Assembly (NCBI GenBank): GCA_033063855.1
Contig: CP093830.1
Span: forward strand, 20,150,854 to 20,214,853
DNA: 64,000 nucleotides
Reading direction: 5' to 3'
Source of the DNA: Smittia aterrima
Lineage: Eukaryota; Arthropoda; Insecta; Diptera; Chironomidae
Below the pieces are notes generated by a model that had not been told where the DNA came from, searched no databases, and worked only from the letters and a program-made list of their open reading frames with translations. Of the stretch, positions 24,300 to 36,200 are shown piece after piece (within the stretch, counting starts at the first letter, position 1; every line of letters starts with the position of its first letter). The position numbers were made by a program, and so were the translations under genes.

Positions 24300-27117
24300 A
24301 AACCCGTAAGTGACGGAATTCTCAATCAAACCCATCCACTTATGACAAAACCTCGAGAAATTTAGATAAAACCGAACAAAAATTAAGAGAAAAAAAAAGT
24401 CCAATTCAAATGAACAAAGCCCAAACTTTTTTTTAAGCTACTCGCTGTTGCGTTGATTTAAAAGATAGCAAAAGCCCATGAACAAAACCTTGAAGCAAAT
24501 GAGTATTTTTTAAGGAATAATCAAGTATTTTTCAAATGAAGCAAATAAAAGTTGAAAATTCAATCGACCACTGTACTCGAGAGTCTCAAGAAACCAACAG
24601 ATTTGTGAATCTATTATTTATTTATCTTTATGAATTAAACTTAAGTTAAATCAACTCGTAATGCCTCAGTTGTGGCGTAGATTATCTCAAATTATTGCCT
24701 CTACCCTCTCTCTCTCAATTTCGGTGCAAGTTTATAGACTTTTGAAGCCTCTTCATGTTTACCTTGTGGAGTCAATTTAGATACTTTGAGGTAAAATCAA
24801 GAAGACTTGATGTTTAAACTTCTAACTAAATACGCCAAACTGAGTTTCTCGTAATCGCATATAAGATTTATGAAATCTCTTTCGTTATGTTAGTCATTTT
24901 TATAATTTAAGTATTCTTTGAAACCTGAGCCACGAAACCCCAACACGAAAGTGATGAAATTTTTGTATTATTTTATTCTTTTTCTATCCCTATTTATATT
25001 TTTTGATTTTGATGAGGAAAATACATGAAATGTCGACTCAGTGGATTATTTTATTATTCATTACAGTTTCAGGTTTTAGCTGCTGAAGAATTTCCATATG
25101 AAAGAACTTTATTAAAGCTTTTCGAAGATAGCGCTGCAGCTACGAAGCTTTTCTAGAATTCTGAGCTCAGAGAATCAACACTTCCATTCAATTTAACACT
25201 TTTCTCTCGATAAAAAGGAATTTTGAGATATTCTCACCCACTTTAACTCATTCCACTCTTTTCGTCTGAGAAAATATCATTTTTTTCTCGGAAAATCGAT
25301 AGGACGAGAGAGAATTGAGAGAAAGCTTTCGGAGCTTTCAAAGCTCGATGAAAATTTGAGAGTTTTCATGCATTCAATGAAACTTTTTCTTCTCTTCAAT
25401 TAGTCGACGTTCAAATCGCTATCGTGAAAGTTCAGTCAGATTTTGTTTCCGCGGAAAAACTGATTGAAAGGGAAAAATATTAGGAGGACTTTCCACCACT
25501 TTTCATTTCTCGTTTTCCCCTGTTTCAGTGTTTTATTTTCCTTCGACTTTTTCGTGATTCATTGTCGAATGTCAATGATTAAGAAAATGTGACATAAATG
25601 CGAAGAAATTGAAAATTTTCAAAGTGAGAAAAATGAAAATTTTCAGGGAAAAAGCTTTTCCAGTGTGTGTTGGAAGAAATGAGATTTCCATGAATATTTT
25701 AAAGCTCTCTTGGAAGTATCACGCCGCGCTTTCTAGTTTGAGATTGTAAACAAAAGATTTCACGTGTTTCTCTCAAAATTTTCTGAGTCGAAAAACTTTG
25801 GCAATTACTGAAAAGTGTTGAGAAAGAATGTTCAAAGTGATTGAGAAATTAAATTTGAAATTTTTATGAAATTTTCATTTAAAAATGAATGAAAATCTAA
25901 GAAAGGATTTCACTGGAAAAATGTTTACATTTTCTTTCTGCATTTGTGTGTGTGACGACTCGTGAGAGTGTTCGTGCTTCCAATTTTTCGAGCTTTTCCA
26001 ACTTTCCCGATTTTTCGCAAGTGAAAAAGTTTCTATGATTTTAATTTGCAATTTTTTCCATAAAGTTTTATGCAGAAAACTGAAACAAATCGAGTCATCG
26101 TGACGTTAATAAGTGAGAAGCGTTGAAAATTGCGTGTTTGTTGAGTGAGAAAATCGATGTCTTGAGTGTGAAAAGCGAGTCAATTTCAATAATCGAGGTC
26201 GATGCTAAGAGGATGATGATGTTTCCTTTGGGACAAGCTCCGAGAGTGGAGTCAACATGAAAGAAAAATTATGATACTGACCCAATTATCTTGGCATAAG
26301 CTCATGTCAACTTCTCATACGCTCAATGGCAAATCGAGTGGAAAAAGCTTTTGCTTCAACCTTAAACCCAAAGCGATTCGCTCATTAAACTCAATTTGAA
26401 TGCGTTATCAGTTCAAGGTTATTTACTTTATGCGCTTGGTGTTGGCAGCCCTCTTAATGATGGTGACTGAATGTCATTGAGTGTGGAAAGCAAAATGTGA
26501 ATAAAGCTATGCAAATTAAAAGTTCAAGCAGCTCTTGAATATGAATCGAATAAAAGTGCAGAATTCTTCCGACTCGTTGACAGTTCAAGTTCTGCTCTTG
26601 AAGCAGTTCATGTGATGGAGTGAATGTCAAAACCAAAAGAATTTCTTTTGATGTTTCGAGTTGTTTCTTAGCACTTGTCTTTATGTTCATGACTTTCTTC
26701 TTTTTATTGCTCTTCTTGTATTGGTTGTGCTGTTATCACTTCCGCCTATGACTCTTCGTCTGTGTCTGTGACTTCGCTTCCCGTGCGAAAAGAAAATTTA
26801 TTGGAAAACTCGCAACTCTTGCTGCAGCAGTTAATTCGTTCCACGCTCGACAGTTGTGATTCATTGTTAACTCGACTCGGTTTGCGTGATGACAAAATGT
26901 GAAACATAGTCGTAGCGCGTGAGTGAATGAGTCAAAATGCAATATTATCGGACTAGCTGCTGCTGCTCTCGATGCTAACAAGTTGTTGAACATTCGACAC
27001 ACACGAAAAAAAAGCTTGCTTTCCGTGGAAAAACTTTTATTCGTGAATAATTTATAAAGTGACGGTGCAATATTTTTATGGCTCATGATTCAATTCCCTC
27101 GACTCCTTTTGTTACAG
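24300..27117. other. Intergenic region upstream of CAPS
   Basis: AT-rich, with no supported gene. The minus-strand frame at 26736-27086 (116 codons) has no recognisable motif. The segment presumably carries the CAPS promoter. A plausible acceptor (TTTTGTTACAG) ends at 27117, so 27118-27273 may be a spliced 5' UTR exon. I see no upstream ATG in it. Confidence 0.5.
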
Positions 27118-27273
27118 TTTTCAAGCGCGTACAGACAGTTCCGTGGTGTGACTGCATAAATTGCAAAAGCAACGAAGCAATAAAAGTGAACTTAAGTGGA
27201 GTGAAAGGAAAGAAAAGAGAACCGAGAAGCTGCTCATCTATTCCCATCTAGTTTTCTCCCCTCGAGACCGAAA

Positions 27274-30200
27274 ATGATTGATCCAAGCTCGTCGGAAGAG
27301 GAGGATGAAGAACATCACGTCGAACATCATCAACCTAATCAAAGAAATCGTCATGAGCCCGCGGGCTACGGGCACCTTGAAGTCCCGAACGCTACTCCAA
27401 GGTGAGATTGACGGAAAACGCTTCGTTTAAAAAGTCATTTGCAAGTGCGAGACTAACGAGCTGGTGAAGAATTCCATTAAAGCGAAGCACTCAACGAAAG
27501 AACTTTTCTCGCAAATTGCATAATTGCATTTCGTTTCTGAAATTGCTTTCGAAATTCTTCTGTCGCTGTTAGCAACATGTTATTGAAGCTTAGCTTCGTC
27601 ACCTCACTATCATTGAATATCTGAAAGGTTTCCCTTGAACTTCTTAACAAGAAAAATTGCTGACGTAAGGCAAATGAGGCTTCGATTATATTTCTTCACG
27701 TACGAAGATCTTCAAAGCATTCTCTAACAACCTTCAAGAACAATTGATGGCACAAGTTGAGTTTATTAAATTCTTATCGATCGAACAAGGTTTTAAAAGA
27801 TTTTCTCGTCATGCCTCAACCTCTGTCCCTACTAATTGACCTGAAACATCGTCTTACCTTTCTTGACTCAGCCTCAAACTCGGATTTCACCTTTTGTGTG
27901 CCTTCACTGTAATTTGGAGAGGAAAAGTTTTCTACATTCAGTTCATTAAAAGAAAAACTTTCCTAACGAGAACGAACACGATTGCATTAATTATCATTCT
28001 CTTTCTATAATAATTTGCATTTGAGAAGAAAAGTTTCGCGTGAACATTTTTATTTTAACATTTTCACCTTTTCCCAGTCGCAACCTGTCGCCCGCATCAC
28101 AAGATCACTCATCGCAGAGTGTCGGCTCGCTTCGAAGTCAACAGCTTCAACGTCCAACCTCTCCTTCTCCTTCACTCGCGAGCGAGCAACCGAAAGACCC
28201 CGCAGAACTTGCTGAGAGACATAAGATCGAGGAAGAAGAAAGAAAGAGACGAATCCAACTTTACGTGTTCGTGTCGCGATGCGTCTCGTACCCATTCAAC
28301 AGTAAACAACCGAACGACATGACAAAGCGACAACAGAAAATCACTAAGCAAAATCTCGACACGATAACGAATCGCTTTCAAGCTTTCATGAAGGGAGAAA
28401 CGCAAATTATGGCTGACGAGGCTTTTCAGAATGCCGTGCAGTCGTATCACGATGTGTTCCTCAAGTCGGATCGAGTCCAGAAGATGGTCGCAAGTGGCGC
28501 TTGCTCGCAGCATGACTTCCGTGAGGTGTTTCGCAATAACATCGAGAAACGGGTGCGATCGCTGCCGGAAATCGATGGACTGAGTAAGGAGACGGTGTTA
28601 ACTTCATGGATGGCGAAGTTCGATTGTATTTTGAAGGGGACGGGTAAGTTCAATGATCCAAACGTAAGTGGTGGGAGTGAACTCAATTCATTTACAATGT
28701 AATTGTTAGGCGACGATGAACATAAGCGACCGACACGCATGCAGCCACTCAACAGCGAGAGCATTTTGACCAAAGAACAACTTTTCGATATGTTTCAACA
28801 GATTTTGGGCGTGAAAAAGTTCGAACATCAAATTCTGTTCAACGCTTTGATGGTAAACTTTTACGAAACTCCATCCACTTGTTGTCGATTAGGAGAGAAA
28901 AAAACTTTATTTCCTGTTCTTCTTTTCTAAAGCTCGACTCTGCTGATGAACAAGCGGCCGCTATTCGACGAGAACTTGATGGTCGCATGCAACGCGTTAC
29001 GCAAATGGAAAGCAATCGGAAGTTGATGCCAAAGTTTGTGCTCAAAGAGATGGAATCGTTATATATTGAAGAGCTCAAGTCATCGATAAACTTGCTCATG
29101 GCGAACCTTGAGTCGCTGCCTGTATCGAAAGGATCAATGGACTCAAAGTATGGTTTGGGTATCAAGAAGAAATATAACCACAGGTGAGTCGCAAGTGAGC
29201 AGTTCTCGCAAAAAATTAAGACGTAAGGCAAGTGACGTAGACGCGCTTATCGCTCAACTACATCGCTCGCTGTCACGTTCCGAGACCCTTAAAGCGATCG
29301 CATTAAAACTCAACCATTTATCCTCAGCGATGTCGAGTTTTCTTTTTTTATTTCTCTTGATTTTCATCTTTTGATAAACATCATCAAAAAATTTCAACTT
29401 CACAAAAAGCGAATGCGAAATGAAATCGCCTCGAACAAGAAAAAGTCTTTTTATTCTTTTACGCAACCTCATCTTCAACCTCGTATCGATTTCCAGCCCA
29501 TCATCATCACTTTGCAATACCCATTCGTAGCCGATCGATTTTATTCATCCTCCCCACATTTCTCAGAAAGAAAGAAACTCATGAAAAACACATTTTGTTG
29601 CTAAAAAGGAAAGATTTTTTTTTTATAGATTTTTCCAATAAATTTTCGAGCCTTCATTTCGAAATCAATTTTTCCACAAATTATTCACGCGATGTTTTAC
29701 CTTTTTCACTCTCTGATGAATGAAAAAGTTTTTTTTTCGTTTATTTTATTTTATTTTTGCAAATGTTCTAGTCGCTTTTAAATTCCAATCAAACTTTTAT
29801 CGTTCAATTTGGAATTTTTCCGATGAAGTTCACTGGCGGAGAGTCGCGAGGGATTTGTGAGAGCAAGAAAAGTTTTTCAGCTTTAAATCGAGAGTAACGA
29901 ATTCCTTCGATTTTTTTTCATGAGAGAAAAGCTGTGGAGTTTCTAAGAAAATCTCAAACATTGAATGTGACGTTTATGCTGAAGAATCCTTCGATAGACT
30001 TAGAACCGCTGAGCTTTTATTTGTTGCAACATTTTATTTCATTTATTTCTCGAAGAATTGCGACGATAAACTTTCCATGCGAGACACAAGAGAAACGTCT
30101 CTTGTTGAATGATTCTCCTTCCACACTGCCCTGCTGTGGCAACGACAGTCTCCAGCTGGCAAATTGAACAACAGACTTGCAAGAGTCTGCTTCTTGTTCG

Positions 30201-33200
30201 CGACCAAGCAATTTAAAGCTTAAATTGTCGTTCAGGCGACGACTCTAAAATATATTTATTGACTGCTTAAAGTTGATTTACAGTTCAGACAATCTTGTTA
30301 TGCAATGATTTGCAGCACAAACATTAAATGTTGGAAGTGTTTATATTTCCGTTACACGATGTCTTGCACAACTGATGAATGTAACTTCGGGTCAATAAAA
30401 AGAAGAGAAGACATGAAGAACTTGTGTCCGGTCGGAAGGAGCTCGAAGTTGCTTTTAATCACATTTTTACTTTGGTTTTTCTTCTTCTCTCTCTCTTACA
30501 TTCATTTCCTTCCTTGGTTATTCTATACGATAACTTTTAATTGTTAACCGTGATGGGTCGTCGTCGACCGCTGACGTAAAACCGCACAATGAACGGATGC
30601 AGTTCGGGAAAGAAAATGAAAAGCTCGAGTTCATTCAGGTGAGTTGAGTTCTTCTTCTTTCCTCTCAATCTTTCCTTTCCTTCCGCTTTGTTAATGCAAT
30701 CACCGCTGATCAATCAGTACAGTTCACTTACACAGCACTCACTCCTCAGTTACTGACCTTTTCTTGAATATTCTTTAAAAGTAAATGTTCTCACTCGCTT
30801 CATAATGGAAAATGTTTCAACACTTTCAGAAACACTCACACTCCTAACAGAAAATCACTGCTGGTAGATACTTCCTCAATCTGTCGCTTGTAATTTGTTT
30901 GAAACTTCATTTTCACAATCCACAATGGAAAGCTTAGACAAGAAATGGGGGGAGCGGTTTATTAGTTTCGCCACGAGAGATGATTAGAGATTTAAGCTTG
31001 TGATGAATGTTCAGAAAGCTTTCAAACAAATTAGAAAAAGCTTTCGTAATAGAACATCATTTATCAAATCCTCCATGTGACGTCATTAATAATCAACTCC
31101 ATGCCCTTCGCCAAACTGATTTAAATCTTTTTGACTGCTCCAAATGTATTCTCAGTTCATTGAGAGAAACAAGCACTTAAGTTTCCACCTGTGGCGCAAA
31201 TGGCATGTCAAACACGAGAATGCATTTAACGAATGTTGTTCAGTGATTGTTGTGGGAGGGATTCAAGTGAATAAAGAGAACTTACGGGAAATTGTTTGAT
31301 AACAGCTTTCGCAGTTATTTTTAAAAGTTTCAAAGAGCTCAACGTCCCACTCGCGCTCAATCACGAATATCATTAAACTTTTTATTCTTTTCATTCACAT
31401 TTCCGTGGAATTTCACTCAAGTCAGCAATTACTTCCTTACACGAAATCACTCATTGACACACCACCATCTACACTCAAGCGCATCGAACTCTTTCCACTC
31501 TCTGTCTCTCTCTAAAACTTAAAGAAACCAAAAAAAAATATAAAATAAACAAAAAATATTCTAAGACATGATTGTTGATGTAACTCATACCAATACACTA
31601 TCTAGAAAAATGATACTCAGGTCACAGGGATCGTTGGCTAAGATGGAAGGCGATGCGGATGGCAATGACACGCAACTAACGAAAATGGACGTAGTTCTCA
31701 CGTTTCAACTCGAAGTTGTAGTGATGGAAGTTAAGGGATTAAAGTCTCTTGCGCCAAATCGAATTGTTTATTGCACCATGGAGGTCGAGAATGGCGAAAA
31801 GCTGCAAACGGATCAAGCGGAAGCGTCGAAACCAATGTGAGTTTGATGACGGCTGACGAGAGAGTGAATTCGATTAAGCTCCAAAAGGATTTAACGAAAT
31901 GCTCTACTCTAATCCTCTTGTCTCTTCCTTGTCATTGGTTGTGATCTAGGTGGGACACGCAAGGCGACTTCACCACAACCCACCCGTTGCCGTCAGTGAA
32001 AGTAAAGCTCTACACGGAGAATCCTGGAATGTTAGCACTTGAAGACAAAGAGCTTGGAAAAATCGAACTAAAGCCAACACCATTGTCATCTAAAGCTCCC
32101 GAGTGGCATCGACTCAACGTGACGAAAAAACTTCCTGATCAAGATCTACGTATTAAGATCGCTTGCCGAATGGACAAGCCATTGAACATGAAACATTGTG
32201 GCTATCTCTATGGCATTGGAAAGGGTGTTTGGAAGAAGTGGAAGAAACGTTATTTTGTGTTAGTTCAAGTCTCACAATATACATTTGCAATGTGCACTTA
32301 TAAAGAGAAAAAGTCTGAGCCATCGGAGATGATGCAATTGGATGGATACACTGTTGATTACATTGAGGCGGCTAGCGGTGAGTTGAGCTTAATCTGATTT
32401 AACTTATTTCTATGTTTCTGTCCTCCTTCTTCCTCTTCAACAGCGGCTTTGATGGTTGGCATGGATTTGGAAGGCGGTCGATTCTTCTTTAACGCTGTTC
32501 GTGAAGGCGACAGCATTTTATTTGCCAGCGATGATGAGAATGAATGTAGTTTATGGGTAATGGCGTTGTATCGAGCTACAGGCCAGTCGCATAAACCAAC
32601 GCCGCCACTAACGTCGGGTCAGAACTCATCCATATCGAAAATTCAGGGCGATGCTGACAAGGCACGAAAACATGGAATGGAGGATTATATCAGCGCTGAT
32701 CCGTGTCAGTTCGAGCACGCGCATCTGTTTAAACTTCTTCAAAATTTAACCCTCGATTATCGATTAAACGATCCATTTGCATCAATGGTAAGTAACAATC
32801 TCCAGGGAGAGCTTTCAATTCTCGCCACGCTAACAATGTTTCACATTTAATTTCCCGCACCAACAGGGATGGTTCAGTCCTGGTCAAGTATTTGTTCTCG
32901 ACGAGTATTGTGCACGTTACGGCGTTCGCGGTTGCTACCGTCACCTGTGCTATCTCTCGGATCTCTTAGACCGAGCTGAAAAGAATTACATGATCGATCC
33001 CACCCTCATTCACTATTCGTTTGCATTTTGTGCGAGTCATGTTCATGGCAATCGACCAGACGGTGTCGGAAGTATCACGCACGAAGAGAAAGAAAAGTTT
33101 CAGGATATTAAAGAGCGTTTACGTGTCTTACTAGAATATCAAATAACTAATTTTAGGTGAGAGCTCTCTTCTTGCTTTATTAAGAGATCTGCGATGATTT

Positions 33201-36200
33201 TGTTTTCTTTAGCTTCGAAACTTGATGATTTATGAAAAGTTTGTGAAAGCTTTAATCCGAAACTTTTTCCATCATCAGATATTGTTTTCCTTTTGGACGA
33301 CCTGAGGGCGCTCTTAAAGCCACATTATCGCTTCTCGAGCGCGTGTTAATGAAAGATATCGTAACGCCAGTGCCGCCAGAAGAAGTCCGCTCGACGATTA
33401 AGAAGAGTTTGGAAAATGCAGCTCTGGACAACTACACACGACTCTCCGCTGAGGCCAAAATTGAAGGTGTGATTGAACTGACCGAGAGAAAGAGAGCGAG
33501 ATAGATAAAACGATAAAACTGATATTAATTTTGTTCTGTTTGTACAGAGGATCTTCGAGGCGAGATGATGGTGCCGGCTGCGAAAAAGCTCGAAGATTTG
33601 ATTCATTTGGCTGAGCTGTGTGTTGATCTGCTGCAACAAAACGAAGAACACTATGCCGAGGTGAGTCCGGCTCTCTACTCGTCTCTGTGGTTGACTGTCT
33701 TATGGTTTCACACCATTCATCAATGTTGTCACTATAATTAACTGAATCTTTCTTTCTCTTCGAGACAACTTTTTTTTTTACGTTCAACGATAACAAATTT
33801 CTTTCGATCGTGAATCATTTTCATTTCATTTTTCTTTTTTGCGTGATGGAGTTTTTCGCTCGGCTGCGAACCATTTGCAATCGAGATAGAAATAGCTGTC
33901 GTGGGATGTGCAAAGCAGTTCTTGCACATCTCAGCTGCTCCACGAAGAGAAAATCTCATTCTCTTCCATCATCAATTTCATTCTTTCTTATTCCTTCCTT
34001 GTCTAGTGTTTTAATAAATGTTGTAATCATGTTGCAGTGAACTGAACAAATCTCTTCTCATTTCAAACGAAAGAATCTTCTCAACAGACTAAAACTTTCT
34101 CTCTCCTTACTTTGACTGTCCCTTTTACATTTTATCACATAAAACAAAACTAATTATGGTCGGTCGAAGGAGAATTTTGTTGAAAGGTTCTATCTTGAGC
34201 TAATTAAAGTATCCCATTCCGACACTGGAAAAGAAAGCTCTGAAGTTTATAATTGAAAGTTGAAAACCATCGAAGCTTAAAGCTTCGTGTAAGCTTAAAG
34301 TTCTTAACTCAACGACAAAAACTTTCGATGTTTGTAAGTAACCAAACAAAGCTCCTGATGTCTCGAAGCGATGTTTGATTGTTTCGAGGAGAAGTTTCCA
34401 AAACAATCTCGAGAGTGAAAACTTTTGTTTCAACGACCAATTTTAAACTTCTTAGCTTAATCCTGAACGTGACCTTAGAATCCGAAATCCTGTGCGCGTT
34501 TAAATCTGCCGTGCGACCTAATTACTAAACAGTCTCCCAATAAATGCAAATTATATTCACGACTACCCTCTTAACATAAACGATCGCCGTTTTCAGCTTC
34601 CCCTTGTTATGCTTTTCGGTTTTATTGATGTCTATTTAGCGATGAACACTCACTCTTAATGCCCGCAATGATTTTATGATGATTATGATGTTGTGTAACT
34701 AAGTGTGGCATATTTTTTCAGTATTTCATTCTTTCTCTGTCGCTCTCTCTCTCTCATGCTCAAACTGTCTCTTCCTCCTTTTCTCTCGACTGAGCTTGCT
34801 CTTAACTGAATGTGTGTACGCCAGAAGTTTTCCTCCTCTCGATGTGATGTTCCCTTTATTTACGCATTCTTCCTGTAATGACTGTTTTGACTACTTTATT
34901 TGTCGATGTCATAATTTGTACAGAAGAATATGCTCGAGATATCCATTCTCCAACCAACCCAGTGACATTGTACATGACACACACATGACGTCGAACTTTG
35001 AAAGGAGATGAAGAAGAATTTTCAAATTGCAAAGTTGATAGCTCACACACGCAACGGGTCGCGGATGCTTCATGGAGCAAAATGGAAGCGAAGACCGACA
35101 CACATGAATTTAGATCGAGAAGAGTTGTTGCCAGGGCTTTCGAAGGGATCTTAAATTTATGAGTTTTTAAAGCTCTGGCTTTTTTAAACAAAGTCGCTAA
35201 TCCGACTAAGCGAGAGCCGACCCTGACTCCCTGATGCGAATAATCCCGTTTGCCTTTCACTTCCTTAAATATTCTGACGACGATTTTCAACCATTTGACA
35301 TCCTTACGCGTTCAATTCTTTATTAAAACATTTCAAAGACAGCGAGAAGACGTACAACTTTTATTCAACTCATTCAATCCTTGCTCACACCCCCTCACCA
35401 ACAAAGTTCAACATGATTACATCATTGACGGAAGATTTCATCACGTTTTCTATTATTCCGTTCTGTTTTTCGCATCATCATGCCATTTTATGGTTTTCAT
35501 TTAAAATCCGAGAGCAAATTCCGTTGCGAGGAGAAAAAGAAAATATTTTCCCGTTTCCCGCGCGCACTCAACAATTTGCTCCTTTTGTTGAGCAAATTGA
35601 TTTTCATTTTCCAACATTCCATTTCCATTCAACAGTTGATGAGTTTATAAGTTATTTCTCGATTAAGCAAAAAGAAATCAGCATCAGAACTTATTTCAAA
35701 GCCACAAGAAACTTTTATTCGATAAGAACATGATAAAAACTTAACATTAAACTCACTTAAACTTCTAACAAAAGTTACGAGCCGTCGAACCAGAGCCACC
35801 GAAGCAAGAAGAGCCACCAGAAGCAGCCGCCGAGGCTGGTCCACCGAATGCCAAAAGCAGCGCAGCGTCGAACGCAAATGCCGCCAAGAAAGACCCACCA
35901 CCGCCCGCTCCATATCGATATTGCATGCCAATGCACGCCGTTTACGAACCTCCTAAAATAACTGTAAACTTTTTTGACTTTTTTCCTCCCAATTTTTATC
36001 GATTTCTACTTCCTTTTGTTTTCTAATAATCCTTACGAGCTTACATAGAAGGTTCAACTTTATTAGATTTGATTTTTATCTTTTTACTTCGGATGTCGGA
36101 TTCATGGGAATTGCTGATTTTGAGCTGATAGTTCGCTTTGAGCTTTCGTAACACGTTCGACTTGTTATGACTTAATTTGAAGCTTTCTCGTTTCGCTGGA

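Noticed and set aside
26736..27086. 116-codon minus-strand frame upstream of CAPS
   Set aside because: Overlaps the expected CAPS promoter/leader, no motif, and its composition fits a chance frame.
29191..29374. Open frame just after CAPS exon 4 (SSSRKKLRRKASDVDAL... region)
   Set aside because: It is out of frame with exon 4, which hits TGA at once if read through. It sits too close to the exon 4 donor to be a separately spliced exon.
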